From the NCBI RefSeq assembly GCF_009177095.1, contig NZ_AP021861.1, forward strand, positions 1,054,001-1,118,000: a stretch of 64,000 nt of DNA, given 5' to 3'. This document shows positions 27,540 to 36,210 of the stretch, piece by piece (positions within the stretch are counted from its first letter, which is position 1; every line of letters begins with the position of its first letter). The notes beneath the pieces are model-generated. The model had not been told where the DNA came from. It made no database searches and saw only the letters and a list, made by a program, of their open reading frames with translations. This DNA comes from Lacipirellula parvula. GTDB lineage: Bacteria; Planctomycetota; Planctomycetia; Pirellulales; Lacipirellulaceae. The position numbers were made by a program, and so were the translations under genes.

Positions 27540-28844
27540 TTACGTTACGTCGGCAACGTGCAATTGGTTCCAAACGCTCTCGTCGGCGGCTGGAACTTGT
27601 CGGACAAATGTGACCTGCCGACCATCGGGGGAGAAGACGACCGCCTCGGGGCGCGGGGCCTGGGCGGCATCCGGTGGCGGCGTGAGCCGTCGCGATTCGC
27701 CGGTGGCCGCGTCGGCGACCATCACGCTCCCGTCGGCAACGTAGGCGATGGCTGAGCCGTCGCGATTCCAGGTGAATGCCGAGGCGACGTCCCACGGATC
27801 GCGCGTAAGCTGCCGCGGCGAGCCGCCGTTGGGTGAGACGAGCCAGAGCTGCACGACGCCATTGTCGTCGCGCATCAAGCAGGCGATTTGCGAGCCGTCG
27901 GGCGAGCTTCGCGGCCAGTGGCGGACTCCCTGAATGCCCGGGTACTTCCGCTCGGCCGTGAAAGTGAGCCGCCGCTGCACCACCGCGAGCGGCGGCTGCG
28001 GCCGCAGCGTCGGCGTGCCTTGCAGCGGGCCGTCGCCAGCCTTCCGTATCCCGTGGAGCGGCGGCAAGTCGACGATGAACAGCTCCGTCAGCGGTTTGCC
28101 ATTTTCGCCGATGGCATCACCGAGAAATGCGAGTGCTCGCTCCTGGTGCGAACCATTGGCGCGCTGATAACCGGCGACGCCGACCCACGCATCTTCGTAA
28201 GCCTTGGCGATTTCGTCCGAACCAGGCCGCGGCTGCCGTACCGTGCGGGTGACGAGCGTCGAGTAAAACGCGCCGTCATGGTTCCGCGGATGCGAGCGCG
28301 GCACGCTCACCCCGCCGAGCGGCACGGCGACGCCGACGTTGCGCTGGTTGAGATCCCCCTGCCCCGTCGGCTCGCGGGTCGTTAGAACATGGTCGTCGTA
28401 GGTAAAACTGATCCACGCGCCGTCGCCGCTGAAGATGTGGACGTGCGTCCCGCCGCGGAGGGCGCCGCCCGTGAACGGCGGCGTCAGGTCGCGGGCGTCG
28501 AGGTTTAGCGCGACGCCAGGATTTGCTGCGTCGACGATGACGCCCTGCCGATGATGCGGCCCATACTCCCAATCAGGCGTCGGATCTTCCGGCCCGAGGA
28601 TGAACGCCACGCGGTCGTCAACCGGCGAGTAACTCGCCACGCCGCAGCAGGCGCCTCGCTGACTCTCGTAGAGCACTTCCACTCGCCCCGTCGGCACGTG
28701 GACGCGCTCAACGCGAGTCCCGTCGAACACGCTGCCGGCCGCATCGCTGCGGATGTCGTACACGATCCACTCGCCGTCCGGCGACCAGACGTTGGCGTTG
28801 GTGAGAATGTGGCCATGGGGCGCCGTGGTGAGCTGCCGTTCCAT
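27540..28844 (-). CDS. DUF3748 / YidR-like beta-propeller protein
   Basis: 434 residues from the ATG at 28844; the frame is open further upstream, antisense to galE, and is rejected. It is built from TolB/WD-like blades: NVWSPDGEWIVYDIRSD, SPVDDRVAFILGPE, SPDGSQIACLMRDD, WNRDGSAIAYVADG and SPDGRQVTFVRQ. The family includes E. coli YidR, which has no settled function. There is no signal peptide, so it is probably cytoplasmic. It begins 5 bp after the galE stop, so it is surely co-transcribed with galE and the symporter, which suggests a role linked to sugar or galactoside metabolism. This role is inference from context. Confidence 0.85.
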   Translation of the reverse strand: MERQLTTAPHGHILTNANVWSPDGEWIVYDIRSDAAGSVFDGTRVERVHVPTGRVEVLYESQRGACCGVASYSPVDDRVAFILGPEDPTPDWEYGPHHRQGVIVDAANPGVALNLDARDLTPPFTGGALRGGTHVHIFSGDGAWISFTYDDHVLTTREPTGQGDLNQRNVGVAVPLGGVSVPRSHPRNHDGAFYSTLVTRTVRQPRPGSDEIAKAYEDAWVGVAGYQRANGSHQERALAFLGDAIGENGKPLTELFIVDLPPLHGIRKAGDGPLQGTPTLRPQPPLAVVQRRLTFTAERKYPGIQGVRHWPRSSPDGSQIACLMRDDNGVVQLWLVSPNGGSPRQLTRDPWDVASAFTWNRDGSAIAYVADGSVMVADAATGESRRLTPPPDAAQAPRPEAVVFSPDGRQVTFVRQVPAADESVWNQLHVADVT

Positions 28845-28849
28845 GGCTG

Positions 28850-29833
28850 TTAGCCGCCGTAGCCGTTGGGGTGCGACTTGTGCCACTTCCACGCGCTCTT
28901 CACGATCGGCTCGATGCCGACGTACTTCGGCGTCCAGTCGAGCGTCTTCCGCGCGAGCGAGGCGTCGGCCACGAGCTCCGCTGGATCGCCGGCACGTCGC
29001 GGCGCCACCTTGTGCGGAATTGTATGCCCTGTCTCGCGACGGCAGGCGTCGATCACTTCCATGACGCTCGCCCCGGCGCCGGTGCCGAGGTTGAGTTTCA
29101 ACCCCTTGCCCGGTTGCAGGCGTTCGAGCGCGGCTAGATGCGCGGTCGCCAAGTCGTCGACGTGGATATAGTCGCGAACGCACGTGCCGTCGGGCGTCGG
29201 ATAGTCGTCGCCGAAGACGGTGATCTCTTGGCGTTGGCCGAGCGCCACCTGCAAGATCAGCGGAATGAGGTGCGTCTCGGGCTTGTGATCCTCGCCGATC
29301 GTGCCATCCTCGGCCGCGCCGCTGGCGTTGAAGTACCGCAGCGCCGCGAAGCCGAGGCCGTAGGCGTGGGCGTAATCGTCGAGCGCCCGTTCGATCACCA
29401 GCTTCGTGTAGCCATATGGGTTGATCGGATCTTGCTTCATCCCCTCGGTGATCGGGGACTTGTCGGGCGTGCCGTAGGTGGCGCACGTGCTGCTGAAGAC
29501 GATCTTGTTAACGTCGGCCGCCCGCATCGCGTCGAGCAGGTTGAGCGTGCCGACGACGTTGTTGCGGTAGTAGGTCGCCGGATCGGTGACCGAGACGCCG
29601 ACGTATGCTAGCGCCGCGAAGTGCATCACGGCGTCGTACTGACGTTCAGCAAAGACTTCGGCCAAGCGGTTCTGGTCGAGCAGATCGCCCTCGATCAACC
29701 GGCCCGCCGGCGTGGCGGCTTTGTAGCCGTTCATGAGATTGTCGAAGATCCAAACGTCGTGCCCCGCCTTCGTCAGCAGTCGCACTGCGTGAGAACCGAC
29801 GTAGCCTGCTCCGCCCGTAACGAGAATTTTCAT
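28850..29833 (-). CDS. galE: UDP-glucose 4-epimerase
   Basis: 327 residues, normal for the family. GalE interconverts UDP-galactose and UDP-glucose with bound NAD, in the cytoplasm, for galactose use and for envelope sugar supply. Visible signatures: NAD loop GGAGYVG (residues 7-13), FSSTCATYG (Ser/Thr of the active site, near 113-121) and the catalytic Tyr140-x-x-x-Lys144 in PYGYTK, then RYFNASGA and the C-terminal TKLVIERAL region. It lies 76 bp after the symporter stop and 5 bp before the DUF3748 gene on the same strand. No galactokinase or galactose-1-phosphate uridylyltransferase is nearby, so it may feed polysaccharide synthesis rather than the Leloir pathway. Confidence 0.95.
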   Translation of the reverse strand: MKILVTGGAGYVGSHAVRLLTKAGHDVWIFDNLMNGYKAATPAGRLIEGDLLDQNRLAEVFAERQYDAVMHFAALAYVGVSVTDPATYYRNNVVGTLNLLDAMRAADVNKIVFSSTCATYGTPDKSPITEGMKQDPINPYGYTKLVIERALDDYAHAYGLGFAALRYFNASGAAEDGTIGEDHKPETHLIPLILQVALGQRQEITVFGDDYPTPDGTCVRDYIHVDDLATAHLAALERLQPGKGLKLNLGTGAGASVMEVIDACRRETGHTIPHKVAPRRAGDPAELVADASLARKTLDWTPKYVGIEPIVKSAWKWHKSHPNGYGG

Positions 29834-29909
29834 CGCGAGGTCTATCTTTTGCGTCTAGCGTGTAGGCGACGCTAGCCGCACCCTCCGGGGCGAGGCGTCG
29901 AGCGCCGCA

Positions 29910-31688
29910 TCATCCAGTGAAATAGAGGTAGGCCGCCACGATGGCCGCGAGGACCGCCACGGAAGAAACGACGTCGACTGCCGACCAACTGGCCCGCGAT
30001 TCCCGCTTCTGTTCGTCCGTGACTGTGGCGAAGGTGAGCCCCTCGATCTGACGTTCGTCCGGCGGGGCTGTCGCGTAGCTTACCACGATCATGGCAATCA
30101 TCGAAGCCAGCAAGATGAGGATGCTGAAATACTGGAAGTAGATGTTGTTGACGATCCACAGGAACGAGTCTGGCGTGTAGCCATTCTCATAACCTTTGAG
30201 TTTCAGGCTCACCGGCGTATCCACCACCAGGCGGAAAATACCAAGCGCGAAGCCGACGAGCATCGCCGCCATGCATCCCTTCGCGTTGAGCCGCTTCCAA
30301 AAGACGCCCAGGAAGAAGACGACGAAAATTGGCGGAGCCAGATATCCCTGCACCCCCTGCAGGTAGTCGTAAAGCCCCTTGGCGCCCTTGATCACCGGAA
30401 TCCAGGCGATGCCGATCAGCACCATCACCACGGTGGCCATCCGTCCGACCCACACGAGGTGGGCCTGCGACGACTGGGGGCGATACTTCTGGTAGATGTC
30501 CATCGTGAAGAGCGTCGATGAGGCGTTGAACACGCCCGCGAGCGAGCTCATCAGTGCGGCGAGCAAGCCGGCGACGACGATGCCGCGGACGCCCAGCGGC
30601 AGCACGTAGAGCACCATCTGCGGGAAGGCGCTTTGGGCCTGCTCGGCGACCGCCTTGCCGTTCTCGCCGATCATCGCCCCCATGCCAGGCGTGCCCGACT
30701 TCGCCAACCCAAACGCGATGATGCCGGGAATGATAAACAGAAACACCGGCAGCAGCTTGAGCATGCCGGCGAAGATCGAACCGCGGCGAGCCTCGCGTTC
30801 GTCCTTGGCGCCGAGCGCCCGCTGGACGATGTACTGGCAAGTGCACCAGTACCACAGCCCGATCACCGGGGCGCAAATCATCATCCCCAGCCACGGGTAG
30901 TCGCCGTTGAAGTACCACGCCTGCCGCACGACTTCGCCGGCGGAGTCTTTCACAATTTCGGGCGCCCAGGTTCCTTCAACTCCCTCGGGGACGATCGGCT
31001 TCCAGAGATTGAACATCTCGTCGCCGACCGTTTCGCGCAGCTTCTCCCAACCGCCGATCGCCTTCAGGCCAAAGATAGTACAGAGCGCCGAGCCGACCAC
31101 CAGGATGATCGTCTGCAGCGCCTCGGTATACACGACGGCCCGCATGCCGCCCAGCATCGTGTAGATACCGGTGAGGATGAGTACGAGGATCGAGCCGACC
31201 CAAAAACTGTCCATCACCATGAAGCCGAGGTTGAGCGACAGGTCCGGCAGCAGCGTCCGGAACACGACGCCGCCGGCGAAGATGCCGACCGCCACCTTCG
31301 AGATGATGAACAGAACGAGCGAGATAACCGACAGCATGTAACGGGCGCTGGTCGAGAAGCGACGCTCAAGGAACTCGGGCATCGTGTAGACCATCGACCG
31401 CATGTAGAACGGCACCATCACCCACGCGAGCACGAGCAAGCACCAAGCGTGCAGCTCGTAGTGGGCGAGCGCGACGCCGTCGGTGGCGCCGGAACCGGCG
31501 AGGCCGACGACATGCTCGGAGCCGATGTTCGATGCGAAGATTGATGCGCCGACGAGGAACCAGGGCAAATGCCGACCGGCCAGGAAGTAGTCGGTCGCCG
31601 TTCCCTTGTTCTTCTGAATGACCCACCAGGCCAACCCGGCCACGGACATGAAGTAGAGGCCGACGACCACCCAATCAAGCGTTTCCAT
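29910..31688 (-). CDS. sodium:solute symporter (SSS/SGLT-like), probable sugar transporter
   Basis: 592 residues from METLDW at 31688; an ATG six codons earlier (31706) is in frame and cannot be excluded, as neither has a strong ribosome site. The protein has the SSS layout of about 14 helices: VVGLYFMSVAGLAWW, ADYFLAGRHLPWFLVGASIF, the SNIGSEHVVGLAGSG Na+/substrate region, FIISKVAVGIFAGGV, and GMRAVVYTEALQTIILVVGS. These transporters import sugars, amino acids or other solutes using the sodium gradient. Position between araA and galE makes L-arabinose or galactose the most likely cargo. A 204 bp spacer holding a palindromic repeat pair separates it from araA. Confidence 0.9.
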   Translation of the reverse strand: METLDWVVVGLYFMSVAGLAWWVIQKNKGTATDYFLAGRHLPWFLVGASIFASNIGSEHVVGLAGSGATDGVALAHYELHAWCLLVLAWVMVPFYMRSMVYTMPEFLERRFSTSARYMLSVISLVLFIISKVAVGIFAGGVVFRTLLPDLSLNLGFMVMDSFWVGSILVLILTGIYTMLGGMRAVVYTEALQTIILVVGSALCTIFGLKAIGGWEKLRETVGDEMFNLWKPIVPEGVEGTWAPEIVKDSAGEVVRQAWYFNGDYPWLGMMICAPVIGLWYWCTCQYIVQRALGAKDEREARRGSIFAGMLKLLPVFLFIIPGIIAFGLAKSGTPGMGAMIGENGKAVAEQAQSAFPQMVLYVLPLGVRGIVVAGLLAALMSSLAGVFNASSTLFTMDIYQKYRPQSSQAHLVWVGRMATVVMVLIGIAWIPVIKGAKGLYDYLQGVQGYLAPPIFVVFFLGVFWKRLNAKGCMAAMLVGFALGIFRLVVDTPVSLKLKGYENGYTPDSFLWIVNNIYFQYFSILILLASMIAMIVVSYATAPPDERQIEGLTFATVTDEQKRESRASWSAVDVVSSVAVLAAIVAAYLYFTG

Positions 31689-31763
31689 GCAGGGATTCCC
31701 GCGCATTGTGAAGAGGAGGATTTCTAAAGAGACTACAGAAAAGGCGAAGAGTTCAAAACTGGC

Positions 31764-31854
31764 TGTGGGAGGCGTCTCCGACGCCGATAACGCTCACCAT
31801 TACAAGCAGTTATGGCATCGCCGCGTCGTTTCGGGGTCGGAGACCCCTCCCACA
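31764..31854. repeat. inverted pair of palindromes (family D) with compensatory change
   Basis: 24 bp arms at 31764-31787 and 31831-31854 are reverse complements except at two positions. Each arm is itself a hairpin (6 bp stem, 3-nt loop; ggcgtc or ggggtc). The two differences are the two bases of the same stem pair, C-G in one and G-C in the other. The pair lies between araA and the symporter gene. Confidence 0.9.
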
Positions 31855-31892
31855 AATTTGCAAGCAAAGTGTCGCCGCTGCTTCAATCGTCG

Positions 31893-33398
31893 CTACGCCC
31901 GGCGATACACGCCAGCGTCGTTCCATCGCAAAATATTTTTGAAATCGCGCAAACGGGTCGCCTCGTCGATGACGACGAATTCGACCCCCCACATCTCGGC
32001 GAGGTCTTCCCAATGCTCGGCGGTGAGCGCCTGGCTGAACGTCGGATGATGCGAACCGCCGGCTTGAATCCACGCCGCCGCCGCCGTTTTGAGATCGGGA
32101 CGTGGCTTCCACATGGCGCGGGCGACTGGCAGCTTCGGCATTGGTTGCTCGGGAGCAATCACGTCGACTTCGCTCAGCACCATCCGGAAGCGATCGCCCA
32201 AGTCGACAATCGTCGTGTTCGTCGCCGGGCCGGGCGGGGCGTCGAACACGAGTCGCACGGGATCGTCCTTGCCGCCGATGCCCAGTGGGTGAATCTCGCA
32301 CGAAGGCTGAGCGGCGGCGATCGACGGGCAGATCTCCAGCATGTGGGCGCCGAGCACCTGCTGGTTCCCTTGCGGCAAGTGATAGGTGTAATCCTCCATG
32401 AACGACGTGCCGCCCGGCAAGCCGGCCGACATGACTTTCGCCGCCCGCAGCATCGCGGCCGCCTTCCAGTCCCCCTCGGCGCCGAAGCCGCAGCCGTCGG
32501 CCATCAGCCGCTGCGAGGCGATGCCGGGAAGCTGCTTCATGCCGTGGAGATTCTCAAACGTGTTCGTGTAGCCGACGAAACCGTTGTCCTGGATGAAGTA
32601 CCGCAGGCCGAACTCGATACGGGCGGCGTCGCGCAGCGATTCGCGGCGGTGGCCGTCGCGGCGCAGCTCGGGGGCGAGTTGGTACTGCTCCTCATACTGG
32701 CCGCAGAGCCAATCGACCTTTCCCTCTTCGATCGCGTCGATGTACTTCACCACGTCGCCCAGGCCGTAGCCGTTCACCGAGTAGCCGAGGCAGATTTGAG
32801 CGGCGACTTTATCGCCCTCGGTCACGGCGACTTCGCGCATGTTGTCGCCGATGCGGGCGATCCGCGCGGTGAGCGCATCGTGCCGGGCCGCTGCGGCGCG
32901 GGTCCAAACGCCCACCGACTGCAGCACGTCTTCATCCTGCCAGTGGCCGACGACCACCTTGCGGGCGAGCCGCAGCCGCGCGCCGATGAACCCGAACTCC
33001 CGGCCGCCGTGGGCCGATTGGTTCGTGTTCATGAAATCCATGTCGATCGACGACCACGGAATGTCGCGATTGAACTGCGTGTGCAGGTGCAGCAGCGGCT
33101 TTTGCAGCAGCTTCAGCCCGGCGATCCACATCTTCGCCGGCGAGAACGTGTGCATCCAGGCGACGATGCCGATGCAATTCGGCGCCGAATTGGCCTCCAG
33201 CACTACGTCGCGAATCTGCTCAGGCGTCGTCAGCACCGGTTTGAAGACGACCCGCACGGGGATCTGTGCCGCGTCGTTGAGCGCCGCCGCCACCGCCATC
33301 GAGTGCTGCTCCACCTCGCGGAGCGTCTCCTCGCCGTAGAGATGTTGGCTGCCGGTGACGAACCAGACTTCAAATTTGTCGAGGCGGATAGTTGGCAT
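31893..33398 (-). CDS. araA: L-arabinose isomerase
   Basis: 501 residues from MPTIRL at 33398; the E. coli enzyme is 500. AraA converts L-arabinose to L-ribulose in the cytoplasm and needs Mn2+. Family signatures: [15 protein letters not shown] at the N-terminus, [83 protein letters not shown] and the late GSHHPTFS near the C-terminus. It follows araD by 50 bp on the same strand. The order here is araB-araD-araA, not the araB-araA-araD order of E. coli. Start choice rests on length, since no strong ribosome site is seen. Confidence 0.97.
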   Translation of the reverse strand: MPTIRLDKFEVWFVTGSQHLYGEETLREVEQHSMAVAAALNDAAQIPVRVVFKPVLTTPEQIRDVVLEANSAPNCIGIVAWMHTFSPAKMWIAGLKLLQKPLLHLHTQFNRDIPWSSIDMDFMNTNQSAHGGREFGFIGARLRLARKVVVGHWQDEDVLQSVGVWTRAAAARHDALTARIARIGDNMREVAVTEGDKVAAQICLGYSVNGYGLGDVVKYIDAIEEGKVDWLCGQYEEQYQLAPELRRDGHRRESLRDAARIEFGLRYFIQDNGFVGYTNTFENLHGMKQLPGIASQRLMADGCGFGAEGDWKAAAMLRAAKVMSAGLPGGTSFMEDYTYHLPQGNQQVLGAHMLEICPSIAAAQPSCEIHPLGIGGKDDPVRLVFDAPPGPATNTTIVDLGDRFRMVLSEVDVIAPEQPMPKLPVARAMWKPRPDLKTAAAAWIQAGGSHHPTFSQALTAEHWEDLAEMWGVEFVVIDEATRLRDFKNILRWNDAGVYRRA

Positions 33399-33448
33399 GG
33401 AATGCACCGGAAGACGATTTCGTCGGGGAGATAACTTAGGTTGAAAAC

Positions 33449-34141
33449 TCAGCGCTGGCCGTAGTACGCATCCTTGCCATGCTTGCGTAAGTAATGCTTG
33501 TCGAGCAGGAACTGATCGACCGGCCCCGTCTGCGGCGCCAGGGCAAGCGTATCGATCGCCATCGCCGCGACCGATTCGAGCGCCACAGCATTGTGAACCG
33601 AGTCGGCCGCGTCTTTGCCCCACGCAAATGGCGCGTGGCTCGCCACGAGCACCGCCGGCATCGCCAACGGATCGAGTTCAGCGAATCGCTCGACAATGAC
33701 GCGGCCCGTGTTCAGTTCGTACGCTTCTTGGATCTCTGCGGCGGTGAGCAGTCGCGTCACCGGCACGGTCCCGTAAAAGTGGTCGGCATGCGTCGTCCCG
33801 AAGCAGGGAATCTCCCGCTGGGCCTGCGCGAACGCCGTCGCCTTCGGGCTGTGGGTGTGGGTAATCCCGCCGACGCCGCTGAACTTCTGGTACAGCAGCC
33901 GATGGGTGACGGTGTCTGACGACGGCTTCCACGCCCCTTCGACGATGGCGCCCGTCTCGATGCTCACCACCACCATCTGCGCGGGCGACATGCCGTTGTA
34001 GGGAACGCCGCTCGGTTTGATCACCATCAACTCGCGATCGTCCGACAGGCCGCTGACGTTTCCCCAGGTGAGCGTTACGAGTCCTTCCGCGACGAGGTCG
34101 AGATTCGCCTGGCAGACCTGTTGTTTCAGTTCTTCGAGCAT
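33449..34141 (-). CDS. araD: L-ribulose-5-phosphate 4-epimerase
   Basis: 230 residues; the E. coli enzyme is 231. It converts L-ribulose-5-phosphate to D-xylulose-5-phosphate, which enters the pentose phosphate pathway. The zinc-binding histidines His95 and His97 are visible in [11 protein letters not shown] and His169 in [11 protein letters not shown], at the positions expected for this class II aldolase-like family. N-terminal motif [10 protein letters not shown] is also typical. It starts 6 bp after the araB stop, so it is translationally close and surely in one operon with araB and araA. Confidence 0.96.
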   Translation of the reverse strand: MLEELKQQVCQANLDLVAEGLVTLTWGNVSGLSDDRELMVIKPSGVPYNGMSPAQMVVVSIETGAIVEGAWKPSSDTVTHRLLYQKFSGVGGITHTHSPKATAFAQAQREIPCFGTTHADHFYGTVPVTRLLTAAEIQEAYELNTGRVIVERFAELDPLAMPAVLVASHAPFAWGKDAADSVHNAVALESVAAMAIDTLALAPQTGPVDQFLLDKHYLRKHGKDAYYGQR

Positions 34142-34147
34142 CGGTCG

Positions 34148-35833
34148 TTACTTCGCTCCGCAACGGGCTTCGTGGCGGATTGCGATGAGGTCCTTCATCA
34201 CGCCGGCGAGCGAACCATGGAACCCGGTCGAACCGAACGCATCGTGCAGTGTTTTGTAGACCGCGTACAGCTTCGCATAGACAGCGACGTTGGCGGCGAT
34301 TGGTTCGTAAACCGTTGCCTTCACGCCGGTCATGTTGGCCTGAGCGGCCTCAACGGTCGGGTACGCGCCGGCGGCGACGGCGCCGAAGATCGCTGCACCG
34401 AGCGCGCATGTCTGAGCGCTGCGGCTGATCTTCATCGGCCGGTTGCAAACGTCGGCGTAAATTTGCATCACCAGCGGATTCTTCTCCGCGATGCCACCGC
34501 AGACGATCACCTCGGCGACGTGGACGTCATATTCTTCCACGCGATTGATAATCGTGAGCGCCCCGTAAGCGGTCGCCTCGATCAGAGCCCGGTAAATCTC
34601 GGGCGCCGAGGTGTGGAGCGTCTGCCCCACGAGCAGGCCGGTGAGGAGCGGATCGACCAACACCGTGCGGTTCCCGTTGTGCCAATCGAGCGCGACCAAC
34701 CCCGACTCGCCGGGGCGGAGCTTCGCCGCCGCTTCGGTCAGTTTCACTTGGGCGTCGCCGCCGCTACCAAACTCAGCGGGCGCCAGCCGCTTAGCGAACC
34801 AATTAAAAATGTCGCCGACCGCGCTTTGTCCTGCCTCGAGGCCGTACATCCCCGGGATGATCGACTCGGGCACGATGCCGCAGACGCCCGGCACGTCGGG
34901 GAGCCGCTTGGCGAGCGGCGCGACCATGCAGTCGCAGGTGCTCGTCCCCATGATCTTTACGAGCGTCCCTTCGCCGCAGCCGGAGCCGACCGCTCCCATG
35001 TGAGCGTCGAAGGCGCCCGCGGCGACCGGAATCCCAGCGGGCAGGCCCACCTTTTCCGCCACCTCGGCGCACAACACGCCTGCCGGATGATTCGAGGGGA
35101 CAACCTTCCCAGTAAAACGGAACCGCGACAGCCCCGGCTCGATCGAATCGAGGAATTCGGCGCTCGGCAGTCCATTCCACTCAAGGTGGTACATCGCCTT
35201 GTGCCCTGCCCCGCAGATGCCGCGGACGATCGCGTCCGGATGGAGATTGCCGGTGACGTACGCTGGCACGTAGTCGGCGAGTTCCACCCACGCCGCCGCC
35301 GCCTTCGCCACGTGCGGCGCATTGCGCATGCAGCGGGCAATCTTCGACCAATACCATTCCGAAGAATAAACGCCGCCGCACTTCGCGAGGTACGGATACT
35401 CGCCCTCGCGCGCCTTACGGGTGATCTCCTCCGCTTCGCGATGAGCCGTGTGATCTTTCCACAGCCACGCCTGAGCGGCGAGATCGTCTTTGAATTCATC
35501 GAGCAGCGCGAGCGCTACGCCCTCGCCGTTCACCGGCAGTGGCGTCGAGCCGGTTGTATCGACCCCGATGCCAACCACCTGCTGCGGCGAGAAGCAGGCC
35601 GTCTGCTCTGCCTTCCGCACAGCGCCGGCGACCACGGCATGAAAACCCTCGATATAATCGGCAGGGCTTTGCCGAGCGAGATTTGGGTCGGCGGCGTCGA
35701 GCATCACGCCCGCGTCGCCCCGCTTGTAGTCGTAGACCTCCGTCGCGATCTCGGCGCCGTTGGAAATGTTCACCACAAGCGCTCGAACGCTGTTGGTGCC
35801 GTAGTCGACGCCGATCGCAAATTGCTGAGCCAT
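34148..35833 (-). CDS. araB: ribulokinase
   Basis: 561 residues from MAQQFAIG at 35833; the E. coli enzyme is 566. AraB phosphorylates L-ribulose using ATP. FGGY-kinase motifs are clear: the first phosphate loop AIGVDYGTNSVRALVV, GIGVDTTGSTPLPVNG, FKDDLAAQAWLWKDHTAHREA, GGVYSSEWYWSK, the second phosphate loop KIMGTSTCDCMVA and C-terminal VCGGIAEKNPLVMQIYADV. It is the first gene of the leftward cluster araB-araD-araA-symporter-galE-DUF3748. No AraC or AraR-like regulator is in the window. The start has no strong ribosome site, but a longer reading frame upstream is not protein-like. Confidence 0.97.
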   Translation of the reverse strand: MAQQFAIGVDYGTNSVRALVVNISNGAEIATEVYDYKRGDAGVMLDAADPNLARQSPADYIEGFHAVVAGAVRKAEQTACFSPQQVVGIGVDTTGSTPLPVNGEGVALALLDEFKDDLAAQAWLWKDHTAHREAEEITRKAREGEYPYLAKCGGVYSSEWYWSKIARCMRNAPHVAKAAAAWVELADYVPAYVTGNLHPDAIVRGICGAGHKAMYHLEWNGLPSAEFLDSIEPGLSRFRFTGKVVPSNHPAGVLCAEVAEKVGLPAGIPVAAGAFDAHMGAVGSGCGEGTLVKIMGTSTCDCMVAPLAKRLPDVPGVCGIVPESIIPGMYGLEAGQSAVGDIFNWFAKRLAPAEFGSGGDAQVKLTEAAAKLRPGESGLVALDWHNGNRTVLVDPLLTGLLVGQTLHTSAPEIYRALIEATAYGALTIINRVEEYDVHVAEVIVCGGIAEKNPLVMQIYADVCNRPMKISRSAQTCALGAAIFGAVAAGAYPTVEAAQANMTGVKATVYEPIAANVAVYAKLYAVYKTLHDAFGSTGFHGSLAGVMKDLIAIRHEARCGAK

Positions 35834-36192
35834 GATCACTGACGAGATGTCGGCTGGTGAAAAGCGGTGCGGGCAGCCTATCAGCCGTCCCGCGGAATGA
35901 AAAGCAGCGCGGCGGAGCGGCCCGTGCCACCACATCTTAAACTCCGAATCCGCGGTGTTGGGGGCGAAATTGCGGCGGTTTGGCGAAGTTACGCAATCTC
36001 TAAATCAAGGCTGCGCTTGAACTAAAATTCTTGCCGTCTTCCCGCGAGCGGCGATTTCTCCGCTGGAAAGGCACGGGCGCTGCTCCGTTCACTCTGCCGC
36101 GTCCACAAACTTTTCCAACGATTCGCCAATCCTGCACCACGGTTTCGCGTGATCAGCAAACCGCCTTTTGTCATACTAGGGAGGTCGTATTG
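35834..36192. other. divergent promoter region, araB / cytochrome-like gene
   Basis: About 360 bp with no gene seen. It must hold the leftward promoter of the arabinose cluster and the rightward promoter of the first DUF1549/DUF1553 gene. The part near 35990-36040 is the most A+T-rich. I cannot identify an operator or convincing promoter boxes by eye. Confidence 0.4.
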
Positions 36193-36210
36193 ATGACCCC
36201 CGGCAGATGA
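36193..36210 (+). CDS. candidate five-codon leader ORF (MTPGR) coupled to the next gene
   Basis: GGGAGG at about 36179-36184 lies 8 nt before an ATG at 36193 that opens a five-codon frame encoding MTPGR. Its TGA (36208-36210) overlaps the ATG of the DUF1549/DUF1553 gene at 36207 as ATGA. The best ribosome site in the region therefore belongs to this leader rather than to the large gene. It could couple translation, or the large gene could start further inside (an ATG at 36270). Confidence 0.4.
   Translation: MTPGR

Noticed and set aside
27283-27795. Upstream extension of the cyclophilin frame to 469 codons
   Set aside because: The extra residues precede a clean signal peptide beginning at 27282 and are Arg/Gly-rich, so the shorter start is used.
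28845-29486. Upstream extension of the DUF3748 frame to 648 codons
   Set aside because: The extra part lies antisense-free only on paper: it overlaps galE in another frame on the same strand and is Arg-rich; the ATG at 28844 begins a normal DUF3748 protein.
31812-33434. Long open frame (540 codons) on the + strand across araA
   Set aside because: It is antisense to a full-length araA with all family motifs; high-G+C codon usage leaves opposite frames open, and it has no protein-like motifs.
34121-35842. 573-codon open frame on the + strand across araB
   Set aside because: Antisense shadow of ribulokinase, rich in Arg, His and Pro without domains.
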